NCBI RefSeq assembly: GCF_040047665.1 | Contig: NZ_CP157355.1 | Location: forward strand, 1,674,001 to 1,738,000 | Direction of reading: 5' to 3' | From: Chitinibacter sp. FCG-7 | Lineage (GTDB): Bacteria > Pseudomonadota > Gammaproteobacteria > Burkholderiales > Chitinibacteraceae | Length of the DNA stretch: 64,000 bases | In this document: in pieces, positions 16,332-25,815 of the stretch | Layout: every line of letters begins with the position of its first letter | Numbering within the stretch: the first letter of the stretch is position 1 | The notes under the pieces: model-generated | The model's input: only the letters and a program-made list of their open reading frames with translations | Told to the model about the DNA's origin: nothing | Database searches by the model: none | Position numbers and translations under genes: made by a program

Positions 16332-18737
16332 TCAGTAAGGCCATTTCCAGTCTTTCACTTCTGGCATGTCATCGCCGTATTTCGCGATGTACTGAGCGTG
16401 TTCAACCAGTTTGTCGGTCAGTTTCTGACGAACATGTGCACCGATTTTTTGCAGTTTAGGTACACGGTCGATCACGTCGATAGCCAGGTTGAAGCGATCC
16501 AGCTGGTTCACCACAACCATGTCGAACGGCGTCGAAGTAGAACCTTCTTCGATGTAACCACGAGCATGGATGTTAGCGTGGCCGTTACGGCGGTAAGTCA
16601 GACGGTGGATCAACCATGGGTAGCCGTGGAAGGCAAACATCACTGGTTTGTCAGTCGTGAAGATCGCGTCGAATTCGCGGTCTGACAAGCCGTGTGGGTG
16701 CTCTTCTTCAGGTTGCAACGTCATCAAATCGCAAACGTTAACGAAGCGGATTTTCAGATCTGGGAAGTGTTGACGCAGCATATCAGTTGCAGCCAAAGCT
16801 TCCATCGTTGGGATTTCACCCGCACACGCCATCACTACATCTGGCTCGCCGTCTTGATCGTTTGATGCCCAATCCCAGATACCCAGACCTTTAGTTGCGT
16901 GTTTGATCGCTTGGTCCATAGTCAGGTATTGCAGCGCTGGCTGTTTACCGGCTACGACCACGTTCACATAGTGACGTGAACGCAATACGTGGTCAGTTAC
17001 AGACAACAAGGTGTTCGCATCAGCTGGCAAGTAAACGCGGATCACTTCAGCTTTTTTGTTCACCACGTGATCGATAAAGCCTGGATCCTGGTGAGAGAAG
17101 CCGTTGTGGTCTTGACGCCATACGTGTGAAGTCAACAAGTAGTTCAACGATGGAATCGGTTTGCGCCAGTTGATGTGACGAGTTGTTTTCAGCCATTTAG
17201 CGTGCTGGTTAAACATTGAATCGATCACGTGGATGAACGCTTCGTAGCAGCTAAAGAAACCGTGACGACCAGTCAAGTTGTACGCTTCGAGCCAACCTTG
17301 GCAAGTGTGCTCAGACAAGATTTCCATTACGCGGCCATCTTGTTGCAGGTTGTCATTCTTGTTCACGCCGTCCACTTCAAAGTGGTTAGCCAACCAAGTT
17401 TTACCAGAGTACTCAATCGTAGCATTCCAGCGATTCGATGCAGTTTCATCTGGGCCGAAGATGCGGAAGTTTTTCTCAGCTTCGTTCTCTTTCATGATGT
17501 CGGCCAGGAAGTTGCCCATCACGCGAGTCATTTCAGCGTTTTCAGTACCTGGTTTGGCAAACTTCACTTCGTAGTTACGGAAGTCTGGCATTTTCAGGTC
17601 TTTAGACACTTGGCCGTGTACGACTGGGTTAGAGCCGATCCGTTTGATGCCTTTTGGTGCCAATGACACGATGTCTTCTTTGACAGAACCATCAGCATTG
17701 AACAATGTGTCTACATTGTATGAACGCATCCAGTTTTCCAAGTTGATCACATTCTCTCCATCGATATCAGAGAATGGCACTTGGTGGCTGCGCCAGTAAT
17801 CCTCAACTTTCTTCCCTTTGATTTCTTTCGGGCCAGTCCAGCCTTTTGGCGTGCGCATTACAATCATTGGCCAACGTGGGCGAGTGATTGGTTTGCCAGC
17901 GTCTTTTTCAGCAATCGCAGCGGCGCGGATTGCAGCGAATTTGTCCATACACAAGTCCATTGCCGCAGCCATGTCTTGGTGGATTTGCACGAATGTTTCT
18001 GGCTTGTCGTTGAAGGTTTCGTTGGTCAATTCAACGAAGATTGGCTCGTAGCCGTAACCCGTGAACAATGCAGTCACTTCTTCTTTGTCCATACGGGCAA
18101 GAAGCGTTGGGTTGGCAATTTTGTAGCCGTTCAGGTGCAAGATTGGCAATACAAAACCGTCATTGATCGGGTGGATGTATTTAGTTGAGTGCCAAGAAGC
18201 AGCCAATGGGCCAGTTTCAGCTTCACCGTCACCCACTACAGCGATCACCACTTGGTCTGGATTGTCCAAAGCCGCGCCGTAAGCGTGTGATACTGAGTAA
18301 CCCAACTCACCACCTTCGTGCATAGAACCTGGCGTTTCAGGTGCTACGTGCGATGGGATGCCGCGTGGGAAAGAGAATTGTTTGAACAGGCGTTGCATAC
18401 CTGCTTCAGTACGGTCGATGCTTGGGAAGAACTCTTCGTAAGATCCTTCCAACCAAGTATTCGCAACGAAACCAGGACCACCATGGCCAGGGCCGGTGAT
18501 GTAGATCATGTTGACTTCACGCTCGGTAATGATGCGGTTGGCGTGAGCGAAAATGAAGTTCAAACCAGGTGTAGTACCCCAGTGGCCCAACAAACGTGGC
18601 TTGATGTGCTCGCGTTTCAGCGGCAATTTCAGCATTGGGTTGTCGAGCAAGTAAATTTGACCAACAGACAAATAGTTCGCCGCTTGGAAATAGCGGTGCA
18701 TTCTATCTAATACGCTTGGAGATAACGGTTGAGCCAC
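16332..18737 (-). CDS. xfp: Xylulose-5-phosphate/fructose-6-phosphate phosphoketolase
   Basis: A protein of 801 residues, full length for the family. It splits xylulose 5-phosphate or fructose 6-phosphate with phosphate into acetyl phosphate and an aldose phosphate, using thiamine diphosphate. Signatures: [54 protein letters not shown] (ThDP/Mg) and [17 protein letters not shown]. The start is a GTG at 18737 with AGAGG 7 nt upstream; the next 23 codons upstream do not match the family. Codon use is strongly biased (GGT, CGT, AAC, GTT) and less GC-rich than neighbours, as in a highly expressed gene. Confidence 0.95.
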   Translation of the reverse strand: MAQPLSPSVLDRMHRYFQAANYLSVGQIYLLDNPMLKLPLKREHIKPRLLGHWGTTPGLNFIFAHANRIITEREVNMIYITGPGHGGPGFVANTWLEGSYEEFFPSIDRTEAGMQRLFKQFSFPRGIPSHVAPETPGSMHEGGELGYSVSHAYGAALDNPDQVVIAVVGDGEAETGPLAASWHSTKYIHPINDGFVLPILHLNGYKIANPTLLARMDKEEVTALFTGYGYEPIFVELTNETFNDKPETFVQIHQDMAAAMDLCMDKFAAIRAAAIAEKDAGKPITRPRWPMIVMRTPKGWTGPKEIKGKKVEDYWRSHQVPFSDIDGENVINLENWMRSYNVDTLFNADGSVKEDIVSLAPKGIKRIGSNPVVHGQVSKDLKMPDFRNYEVKFAKPGTENAEMTRVMGNFLADIMKENEAEKNFRIFGPDETASNRWNATIEYSGKTWLANHFEVDGVNKNDNLQQDGRVMEILSEHTCQGWLEAYNLTGRHGFFSCYEAFIHVIDSMFNQHAKWLKTTRHINWRKPIPSLNYLLTSHVWRQDHNGFSHQDPGFIDHVVNKKAEVIRVYLPADANTLLSVTDHVLRSRHYVNVVVAGKQPALQYLTMDQAIKHATKGLGIWDWASNDQDGEPDVVMACAGEIPTMEALAATDMLRQHFPDLKIRFVNVCDLMTLQPEEEHPHGLSDREFDAIFTTDKPVMFAFHGYPWLIHRLTYRRNGHANIHARGYIEEGSTSTPFDMVVVNQLDRFNLAIDVIDRVPKLQKIGAHVRQKLTDKLVEHAQYIAKYGDDMPEVKDWKWPY

Positions 18738-19167
18738 GGTAACACCTCTTATATGGGTTGTGTTTGTGATTGCTGGGTAAAAGGCTTTTGCTTGCTTTCC
18801 CTTCACCCGATGAAGCCAGTATACGGAGTGCTGGCTGGCCGCTACTGATACAAATCAAATCCTGCGTCGGCTTTTAGGCCCCAGAAGCCCGAATGCTTGA
18901 TACAGCGCAAAAATCCGGGCTATTTCTGTAATTTTATTACTTGGCCAGTGGCGTCTTTTGCCACCGGATACAACAAATTGCGCCAAAACTCATCCTGCCA
19001 AAATTGCACAATCGCGATTGCTGCATAGTTAGGGGCAAACGCAGCAGCAAGCCTGACGCACGAAAAGCCCCCACAAGCCGCCCACTCTATCGTTTACAAA
19101 TTTCACTGCGATTGCTGTCGTAGAATACGAATTAAAATTGCAACTTGGCAAGGTAGTATTGCCGAGC
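18738..19167. other. 430-bp intergenic region upstream of xfp
   Basis: No convincing gene is seen. It must contain the xfp promoter (leftward). It has a small GTGGC/GCCAC hairpin near 18946-18964 and an imperfect TGCTGC/GCAGCA dyad near 19020-19046. A 60-codon open frame here has no start signal and no coding look. Confidence 0.5.
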
Positions 19168-19198
19168 ATAAAAAAAGCCCACCATGGCTGGTGGGCTT
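19168..19198 (-). terminator. Intrinsic terminator of the antiporter gene
   Basis: AAGCCCACC pairs with GGTGGGCTT around ATGGCT; read leftward it is followed by a T run (A6-7 at 19170-19176 on the + strand). Confidence 0.85.
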
Positions 19199-19237
19199 GA
19201 CTGAGCATTATTAGAGCGGACTAAGCCGTTAAAACGC

Positions 19238-20638
19238 TTAGTAGTGGAAAAACACCATCGTCATCACCACGCAGACCGGCAGTAATAGGCAAACCGACCA
19301 GGCCATATAGCCAAAGAAGCTTGGCATTTTGATGCCACGATCTTCCGCCACGGCTTTAACCATGAAGTTGGGCGCATTACCGATATAACTCATCGCGCCC
19401 ATAAAGACCGAGCCGCAGGAAATGGCCAGCAAAGTCGTCGCCATCGGCCCCATCATATGCGCGGCGTCGCCGTGCGCCAGATTAAAGAACACCAGATACG
19501 TTGGGGCATTATCCAGAAAGGCCGATAGCAAACCGGTCATCCAGAAATACATCGCGTCATGCGGCGTACCATCGGCGTAGCTAACCAGCTTGACCAAGCT
19601 GGCCATCGCACCATCCGGGCCCGCCTTCAAAATGGCAATCGCCGGTGCCATGGCAATAAATATCCCGGCAAACAGCTTGGCCACTTCCAGAATCGGCCCC
19701 CAGTTAAAATCATTGCCCGCACGGACTTGTGCCGGGGTGATCTTGAGCGAGAGCAAGCCGATCAACAGCAGGCCAAAATCGCGAACCAGGTTTTGCAATT
19801 GCAGATGCGAACCCAGCACTTCAAAGCTCACACCCGGCTTCCAGATGCCGGACATCACCACCAGCGCAATAATGGCCCCCAGCAGGAAAAAATTGCGTTT
19901 GCCGTAGATTTTCAAAGCGCTATCCGGCGTTTTGTCTTTGGGCAACACGCCTTCTTTGTTGAAGTAGTAGCTGTCTATCGCGTAAAACATCGCCAGCAGC
20001 AGCGCGCTCATCAGCAACACCGGGCCTGCCATATGCTCGACAGTCCACATGAAATCCACGCCTTTCAAAAAGCCCAGAAACAAAGGCGGATCGCCCAGCG
20101 GCGTTAAACCACCGCCGACGTTAGCGACGAGGAAAATAAAAAACACCACCACATGCACATTGTGCACCCGATTATCGTTGGCTTTCAGAATCGGCCGGAT
20201 CAGCAGCATGGCCGCGCCCGTCGTCCCCATCAATGAGGCCAGCACGGTGCCCAAAGCCAGAATACCGGTATTGAGCTTGGGCGAGCCATGCAGATTGCCC
20301 CAGACCAGAATCCCGCCCGACACGGTGTATAGCGCAAACAGAATCAAGATAAAGGGGATGTATTCTTCCAGAATCGCATGGGCAATCACGCCGATTGTTG
20401 GCCCGGCACCGGCGTATAGCGCAAATGGCAGCACAAACAAAGCGCCCCAGAAGGCCGCGACCTTACCAAAATTTTCGTGCCAGAAATGCGGTGCAAAAAT
20501 CGGAAACAGCGCAATTGACAGCAATAGGCCGGCAAACGGAATCACCCAGGTCAGCGACATGCTGCTGCCATCCAGCCCCGCCGCCATTGCCACGCCGGGC
20601 AGCAGCGCCAGCAGGAGTAAAGCAGATTTAAACATCAT
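19238..20638 (-). CDS. NhaD-type sodium:proton antiporter (CitMHS-like)
   Basis: A protein of 466 residues with about 11-12 membrane helices and an N-terminal signal-like helix (LLLLALLPGVAMA). The motifs VANVGGGLTPLGDPPLFLGFLKG and LSAFLDNAPTYLVFFNLAHGD are typical of the NhaD/ArsB-like ion-transporter superfamily, where the Asp residues of DNAPTY and GDPP are needed for cation exchange. Likely Na+/H+ or Li+/H+ exchange at the inner membrane. Chosen start: ATG 20638 with AGGTGA upstream; an ATG at 20635 is equally possible. Confidence 0.85.
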   Translation of the reverse strand: MMFKSALLLLALLPGVAMAAGLDGSSMSLTWVIPFAGLLLSIALFPIFAPHFWHENFGKVAAFWGALFVLPFALYAGAGPTIGVIAHAILEEYIPFILILFALYTVSGGILVWGNLHGSPKLNTGILALGTVLASLMGTTGAAMLLIRPILKANDNRVHNVHVVVFFIFLVANVGGGLTPLGDPPLFLGFLKGVDFMWTVEHMAGPVLLMSALLLAMFYAIDSYYFNKEGVLPKDKTPDSALKIYGKRNFFLLGAIIALVVMSGIWKPGVSFEVLGSHLQLQNLVRDFGLLLIGLLSLKITPAQVRAGNDFNWGPILEVAKLFAGIFIAMAPAIAILKAGPDGAMASLVKLVSYADGTPHDAMYFWMTGLLSAFLDNAPTYLVFFNLAHGDAAHMMGPMATTLLAISCGSVFMGAMSYIGNAPNFMVKAVAEDRGIKMPSFFGYMAWSVCLLLPVCVVMTMVFFHY

Positions 20639-20667
20639 TAAATATTCACCTACGAAATACCACATTA

Positions 20668-20717
20668 AGGTATATGGCTAGAGGCAACGTCCAGCAATAC
20701 ACTCAGAGACATACCCA
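20668..20717. repeat. GGGTATA-family palindromic repeat, copy 4
   Basis: AGGTATATGGCTAGAGGCA at the left and GAGACATACCCAT at the right, about 50 bp. It fills the short gap between gloA and the antiporter gene, and so may carry the antiporter's upstream region. Confidence 0.5.
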
Positions 20718-21098
20718 TCAAGGCTGGATAAATTCGATTTTGTAGCCATCCGGGTCTTCGACAAAAGCAATCACCGTCGTGCCATGTTTCATCGGCCCCG
20801 GCTCACGGATTACTTTGCCCCCCTTGGCGCGTACCGCCTCGCAGGTGGCCACAATATCGTCGGTTTCCAGCGCAATATGGCCATAGCCGGTGCCCAAGTC
20901 GTAAGCCGGCGTATCCCAGTTGTGGGTCAACTCCAGCACGGCTTGTTCCGCCTCTGCGCCATAACCAACAAAGGCCAGCGTAAAGCGCCCCTCCGGATAA
21001 TCCTTGCGCCGCAATAAACTCATCCCCAGCACCTCGGTGTAAAACGCAATCGAGCGCTCCAGATCACCAACGCGCAACATCGTATGCAAAATCCGCAT
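20718..21098 (-). CDS. gloA: Lactoylglutathione lyase (glyoxalase I)
   Basis: A protein of 126 residues, family length. It isomerises the methylglyoxal-glutathione hemithioacetal. Metal ligands appear at the expected places: His in [17 protein letters not shown], Glu in [10 protein letters not shown], His in [11 protein letters not shown] and Glu in GYKIEFIQ. The short form fits the Ni/Co-type bacterial enzyme. ATG 21098 has AAGGA upstream; seven extra codons to 21119 are not family-like. Confidence 0.95.
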   Translation of the reverse strand: MRILHTMLRVGDLERSIAFYTEVLGMSLLRRKDYPEGRFTLAFVGYGAEAEQAVLELTHNWDTPAYDLGTGYGHIALETDDIVATCEAVRAKGGKVIREPGPMKHGTTVIAFVEDPDGYKIEFIQP

Positions 21099-21254
21099 GA
21101 TTTTTCCTTTTTTCCACAATGTGGCAGTAGTTTACCGCGAGCCAGTGCGCATAGTCGCGTGGCATAATGCCAAAGCAGCGCAAAATTTCTGCAGATTAAT
21201 CGTTGACAGCCGCAAAAATAACCTTATAATGCGCATCTCTGTATGTGACGACGC

Positions 21255-21330
21255 GGGTCGGTAGCTCAGTCGGTAGAGCAGCGGACTTTTAATCCGTTGG
21301 TCGAGGGTTCGAATCCCTCCCGACCCACCA
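21255..21330 (+). tRNA. tRNA-Lys (UUU), with encoded CCA
   Basis: A full cloverleaf: acceptor GGGTCGG/CCGACCC, D-arm GCTC/GAGC, anticodon stem CGGA/TCCG with loop CTTTTAA (anticodon TTT), T-arm GAGGG/CCCTC with TTCGAAT, discriminator A, and CCA encoded at 21328-21330. Confidence 0.97.
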
Positions 21331-21350
21331 TCGCCAAATACAAGACCTCT

Positions 21351-21423
21351 GGGTCGGTAGCTCAGTCGGTAGAGCAGCGGACTTTTAATCCGTTGGTCGA
21401 GGGTTCGAATCCCTCCCGACCCA
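21351..21423 (+). tRNA. tRNA-Lys (UUU), second identical copy without encoded CCA
   Basis: The 73-nt body is identical to the copy at 21255. The 3' end reads A-CAC, so CCA must be added after transcription. The two genes are 20 bp apart and surely share a transcript, ended by the hairpin at 21436. Confidence 0.97.
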
Positions 21424-21435
21424 CACGAATTAAGT

Positions 21436-21470
21436 AAAAAGCCTCAACTTCGGTTGGGGCTTTTTGTTTT
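21436..21470 (+). terminator. Intrinsic terminator of the tRNA-Lys pair
   Basis: AAAAAGCCTCAAC pairs with GTTGGGGCTTTTT around a stable TTCG loop, then GTTTTT. Confidence 0.9.
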
Positions 21471-21613
21471 TCCGCGCACAAGCATCACCAAACTCAAGAC
21501 CCCGCATGCAGCGATAGGCATGGATAGGGTTCTGAAGCTGAGATCAATTCAACCTTCATGCTTCTGCAGACAAAACCATGCCTCGGAATCAGCCGGGATC
21601 TTGGGCCATCACT

Positions 21614-21644
21614 CTTAATCCTGAGTTAATCGCCTTGCATTAAG
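21614..21644 (+). promoter_or_regulatory. Operator/promoter of the dsb operon (OmpR-type direct repeat)
   Basis: CTTAAT (21614) and GTTAAT (21625) are direct half-sites with an 11-bp period (N5 gap), the spacing used by PmrA/QseB-like OmpR-family regulators. An inverted third half-site, ATTAAG, follows at 21639. A possible -10 (TGTAAT, near 21650) is properly placed for activation. A near copy with the same geometry is at 28001. The regulator is presumably the one encoded inside the operon (25151). Confidence 0.7.
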
Positions 21645-21676
21645 CTCGCTGTAATTTCCTCATTCAGTTGCGCAAA

Positions 21677-22486
21677 ATGCATACAGTCAATCTTGGCCCC
21701 ATGGCTCTACCCATGGCGCTTGTTATCTTGTTAGCCGCGATTTTTGCCAGCCTTGCTGTAGCTCATTGGGCTGCACGAACCAATAAAATCAATATTGAAT
21801 CTCAGCTTTGGATCGTATTGTTACTCGGCTTAGTGGCGGCACGACTTGCTTTTGTTGCGATGTACTTCGCTCAATATCAGGCTGCACCACTCAGTATTAT
21901 CAATATCCGCGATGGTGGTTTTAGTGCAGCAGCAGGTATTGCAACCGTCTTGCTGGTTACCGCCTGGTTAGCCTGGCGCCATGCAAATCAACGAAAGCCA
22001 CTGATATTGGCGGTTTTAAGCGGCGTCTTACTGTGGTTTGGCGGCTCGTTTTTGGCAAAGCAATTCACATCAGAGCCGCCAATTCCTAATCTCAGCCTCG
22101 TTGCGCTAGATGGGACGAGCGTGAGTTTGCCAACGCTCAAAGGCAAACCTGTCGTTATCAATCTTTGGGCTTCCTGGTGCCCGCCTTGCCATCGTGAAAT
22201 GCCCGTACTTCGTGATGCGCAAATCAATAACCAAGACGTGATGTTTGTTTTTGCCAATCAGGGCGAATCAGCCGAGCTGATCAAACGCTATCTCAGTACC
22301 AACCAGCTCAAGTTAAATAATGTCTTGGTCGACCCGGAAATGCAGCTGAGCAAGTCCACGAGCAGCGTCGCCTATCCAACAACACTATTTTTCAACGCCC
22401 AAGGCCAATTGATTGAGCGTCGGGCAGGTGAAGTGTCATCTGCAACACTGGCTCGAAGTATCGAAGCCTTACGCCCGAAACCTTAG
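21677..22486 (+). CDS. Lgt-like membrane domain fused to a TlpA/DsbE thioredoxin
   Basis: A protein of 269 residues from ATG 21677 (a TTG three codons earlier is also possible). The N-terminal 125 residues hold three to four membrane helices with features of the Lgt fold: NLGPMALPMALVILL, GLVAARLAFVAMYF and IRDGGFSAAAGI. They lack the full catalytic part of Lgt. Residues 133-269 form a periplasmic TlpA/ResA-type thioredoxin with WCPPC at 167-171 and a cis-Pro in VAYPTTLFF. It should take electrons from DsbD, encoded next, and reduce periplasmic disulfides. First gene of the dsb operon; the next ORF starts 20 bp later. Confidence 0.85.
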   Translation: MHTVNLGPMALPMALVILLAAIFASLAVAHWAARTNKINIESQLWIVLLLGLVAARLAFVAMYFAQYQAAPLSIINIRDGGFSAAAGIATVLLVTAWLAWRHANQRKPLILAVLSGVLLWFGGSFLAKQFTSEPPIPNLSLVALDGTSVSLPTLKGKPVVINLWASWCPPCHREMPVLRDAQINNQDVMFVFANQGESAELIKRYLSTNQLKLNNVLVDPEMQLSKSTSSVAYPTTLFFNAQGQLIERRAGEVSSATLARSIEALRPKP

Positions 22487-22506
22487 CCCGTTTGAGTGAG
22501 ACATTC

Positions 22507-24219
22507 ATGATTAAAATATGGATTACGCAGTTCATCATCTTGCTGGGCCTGGCTCTGCCAGCGTGGGCCAGCCCCAATTTTTTGCCCCCTGAACAAGCAT
22601 TTAAATTCTCGGCAAAGTTAATCGATGCCAATACAGCCGAGGTCAGATATGACATTGCAGATGGCTACTACATGTATCAAGAGCAGTTTAAATTTACTGC
22701 AACCGGTGCAACGCTGGGCAAACCAGCCATTCCAGCCGGGCAGGTGAAATTTGACGAGACTTTTGCGAAGGATGTCGAGGCACACCGGCAATCGGTCGTG
22801 ATCCGTATTCCGGTCAAGGCATCAGCACCATTTAACTTAACGGCAATTAGCCAGGGATGTGCAGATGCAGGTTTATGTTATCCACCACAGGAGGCCAGCG
22901 TTCGGCTCGATCCTGCCAAGCTAACGGCGGACAGCAACCCAGAGCAATTACCAGCCGATGACTTAGGCAAAATTGCGGCATCGCTCAATAGCGGAGAATT
23001 ACTGACGATTCTGCCCTTATTTCTACTCATTGGACTGGGCTTGGCGTTCACGCCTTGTGTATTGCCGATGATGCCCATTTTGTCGTCCATTATTATTGGC
23101 GATACTGCAAAACAATCCCGTCGCCGCGGTTTGGCGCTGTCCGCGATCTACGCCTTGGGTATGGCGCTGGTTTATACCCTATTAGGTGTCGCCGCAGGTC
23201 TAGCAGGTGAAGGACTGGCGGCCAATCTGCAAAACCCTTGGGTGCTGAGTGCATTTGCGATTTTGTTGGTGCTGTTATCTCTATCGATGTTTGGTGTGTA
23301 TCAATTACAAATGCCTGCGTCGATCCAAAGCAAGCTCAGCAGCATGTCGGGCCATCATCCAAATCGCAAATACTTGGGTGTCTTTACCATGGGCGCTTTA
23401 TCGGCACTCATCGTCGGGCCTTGTGTGGCGGCTCCGCTGGCGGGCTCTTTGCTCTATATCAGCCAAACCCGTGATGTCGTGATTGGTGGCAGTGCCTTGT
23501 TTGCTATGGCAGTGGGGATGAGTATTCCGCTGTTATTGCTCGGCGCTTCAGCAGGTACTTTATTACCACGCGCTGGCGCATGGATGGATGCAGTGAAGCG
23601 TTTCTTCGGCGTTTTAATGCTGGCCACTGCGCTGTGGATGGTTTACTCCATTCTTCCTGCCGTGGTGAATATGCTTGCGTGGGCAACGCTGACACTGAGT
23701 TACGCCGGGTATTTGGTTTGGACAGGCGGGGCAAAGAGCAAAATAGTGGCGCTGATTTTTGCGCTGATTGGCTTAATACAATTGTTTGGTGTTGCCACAG
23801 GTGGGCGGGATGCACTTGCCCCATTGGCTCATCTCAGCTCACAGGGAAGCTCGCAAAAATTACCATTTACTCCGGTGAAATCGCTGGCTGAACTGGATGC
23901 CATCCTCGCTAGCTCGCCGAATAAGATCGTGATGCTCGATTTTTATGCCGACTGGTGCGTGTCATGTATCGAAATGGAAAAGCGCACTTTTATCGACCCG
24001 CGTGTGCAGCAACAATTAGGCACGATGTTATTGTTGAAAGCGGACGTTACCGCTAACAATGCCGACGATAAAGCATTGCTGAAACGTTTTAATCTATTCG
24101 GCCCACCAGGCATCATTTTCTTTAATCAACAAGGCCAGGAAATACCCCAAAGTCGTGTCATCGGGTTTCAAAATGCCGAAACATTTCTGCAATCGCTAAC
24201 GCGTGCAACACGCCAATAA
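22507..24219 (+). CDS. dsbD: Thiol:disulfide interchange protein DsbD
   Basis: A protein of 570 residues. A signal peptide (to AWAS) is followed by the N-terminal nDsbD domain with its Cys pair (GCADAGLCYPP). Eight membrane helices carry the redox cysteines in FTPCVLPMMPIL and VGPCVAAPLAGSLL. The C-terminal periplasmic thioredoxin has DFYADWCVSCIEME. It moves electrons from cytoplasmic thioredoxin across the inner membrane to the TlpA and DsbG partners encoded on both sides. All six key cysteines are present. ATG 22507 was chosen over a TTG at 22492. Confidence 0.95.
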   Translation: MIKIWITQFIILLGLALPAWASPNFLPPEQAFKFSAKLIDANTAEVRYDIADGYYMYQEQFKFTATGATLGKPAIPAGQVKFDETFAKDVEAHRQSVVIRIPVKASAPFNLTAISQGCADAGLCYPPQEASVRLDPAKLTADSNPEQLPADDLGKIAASLNSGELLTILPLFLLIGLGLAFTPCVLPMMPILSSIIIGDTAKQSRRRGLALSAIYALGMALVYTLLGVAAGLAGEGLAANLQNPWVLSAFAILLVLLSLSMFGVYQLQMPASIQSKLSSMSGHHPNRKYLGVFTMGALSALIVGPCVAAPLAGSLLYISQTRDVVIGGSALFAMAVGMSIPLLLLGASAGTLLPRAGAWMDAVKRFFGVLMLATALWMVYSILPAVVNMLAWATLTLSYAGYLVWTGGAKSKIVALIFALIGLIQLFGVATGGRDALAPLAHLSSQGSSQKLPFTPVKSLAELDAILASSPNKIVMLDFYADWCVSCIEMEKRTFIDPRVQQQLGTMLLLKADVTANNADDKALLKRFNLFGPPGIIFFNQQGQEIPQSRVIGFQNAETFLQSLTRATRQ

Positions 24220-24229
24220 AGGACATAGG

Positions 24230-25093
24230 ATGCCCAACTTTAACGCAAGCCCGTTGCTGCGCTCCAAGTCTGCCATTGCTGGCACCAGCCTACTCCTGCT
24301 CTCAATCATCGGCGGAGACGTTTATTTGAACTCGGCTGACAAGGAGCCTCAATATCCTCGGGTGATTCAAGCAGACGTAGAGCAAGGCATGCTGGAAGTT
24401 GTTCGTTCTTTCCCCGCCCCTTCCGGTTTGACGGGGTGGGTTTTATCCCAAGCAGGCCAGCATTCGATTGCGTATACCACTCAAGACGGGGAAACTTTGT
24501 TAGCTGGCATGCTAATCAGCGAAGAGGGTAAAAATCTGTCAGCAGAACATGAAGCCCAGTTTGTTCCAAAACCGGATTTTACTGCGCTCTATAGTACCTT
24601 AGAGCAATCAGCCTATATTGCAGAGGGCGAATTGGAAAACCCGAAAAAGATTATTTACGCTTTTACCGATGCCAATTGCCCCTATTGCCACAGGGTTTGG
24701 AAAGCCTTACAACCATATGAAAAAGTGGGTTTGCAAGTCCGCTGGTTACAAGTTGCTATCCTTGGGCCTACCAGCATGACAAAAGCCATTGAAGTGATGA
24801 GTGCCGCAGACAAGCCTGCTGCGTTTGCTCAGTTGGCGCTCGATCATGGCAAACCATGGGCTGCCAAGGCGGAATATAGTGCAGAAAGTCAGCCTGAAAT
24901 TGCGGAGCAAATTCGCAGTCATGCGCAATTAATGGGGCAATTCAATATCGCAGCAACACCGGGCATGATCTGGAAAGATGCCCAGGGTAAATTGCAAGTG
25001 AAAGTAGGTATGCCGCGTTTATCCGAATTACCAGCCATCACTGGTTTGGCCGAACAAGCGACGACTGATCCAGCGCTGTTACAGTATCAATGA
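24230..25093 (+). CDS. dsbG: Thiol:disulfide interchange protein DsbG/DsbC type
   Basis: A protein of 287 residues. A membrane anchor or uncleaved signal (about 14-30) is followed by a short DsbC/DsbG dimerisation-like region and the thioredoxin domain with FTDANCPYCHRVW (CPYC at 150-153) and the cis-Pro AATPGMIW. The active site is the DsbG-like CPYC. Members of this group protect single periplasmic cysteines or isomerise disulfides, kept reduced by DsbD. It starts 10 bp after dsbD with AGGACATAGG before the ATG. Confidence 0.9.
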   Translation: MPNFNASPLLRSKSAIAGTSLLLLSIIGGDVYLNSADKEPQYPRVIQADVEQGMLEVVRSFPAPSGLTGWVLSQAGQHSIAYTTQDGETLLAGMLISEEGKNLSAEHEAQFVPKPDFTALYSTLEQSAYIAEGELENPKKIIYAFTDANCPYCHRVWKALQPYEKVGLQVRWLQVAILGPTSMTKAIEVMSAADKPAAFAQLALDHGKPWAAKAEYSAESQPEIAEQIRSHAQLMGQFNIAATPGMIWKDAQGKLQVKVGMPRLSELPAITGLAEQATTDPALLQYQ

Positions 25094-25150
25094 TGATTAA
25101 CAACCGGGCGTTATCCAATGCCCGGTTTATTTTTTGCGGTGAAGCTCACA

Positions 25151-25815
25151 ATGCATGTGTTATTAATTGAAGACGACGAACTGATTGCCAGTGGCATTCG
25201 TTCTGGCCTGCATTTACACGCCATGACGGTCGATGGCTTTACAACCGCAAGCGCTGCCACACAAGCGTTGGCAGTGGGTCATTTTGATGTCGCAGTGCTC
25301 GATTTAGGCTTGCCAGATGACGATGGCCTCTCTGTACTCAAGCGTTGGCGCCAAGCCGGGTATGATTTGCCCGTGTTGATTCTGACCGCGCGTGATGCGA
25401 TTGAAAACCGTATTACCGGATTGCAAGCGGGTGCCGATGATTACTTGATTAAGCCGTTTGACCTAGGTGAATTAGTGGCGCGTTTGCAGGCCTTACAGCG
25501 CCGCGTAGCTGGTCGCAGCGTTTCGCTACTACAGCACGGTGAGCTTAGTTTTGACCCGGTTTCGTTTCAAGTCACCCTCGGTGGCGAACCAATAGAATTA
25601 TCCCGCCGCGAGTTGCTGTTATTACAGGCCTTCCTCAACAAACCCAATCATATTCTCACACCAGATCAGGTTAAAGACAGCCTGTATGGCATGGATGACG
25701 AGATTGAAAGCAATGCGCTCAATGTACATTTGCATAATTTACGAAAAAATTAGGCCCTAATATCATCAAAACAGTGCGGGGATTGGGCTATCGCTTAGGG
25801 GAGGCAGAGCTTTGA
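25151..25815 (+). pseudogene. OmpR-family response regulator, frameshifted near the C-terminus (DsbR-like)
   Basis: Receiver domain with IEDDE, phospho-acceptor Asp51 (AVLDLGLPD), conserved Thr (LILTARD) and Lys (LIKPFD), then an OmpR-type winged helix. As sequenced the frame stops at 25753 (200 residues), in the recognition helix region (HLHNLRKN, stop). If one A is added to the A6 run at 25744-25749, or ribosomes slip -1 there, the frame goes on as RKKLGPNIIKTVRGLGYRLG and ends at 25815 (221 residues, the usual length), overlapping the kinase start by 4 nt as in intact pairs. So it is either a real mutation, programmed slippage, or a sequencing error. Without the tail, DNA binding should fail. 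Confidence 0.85.
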
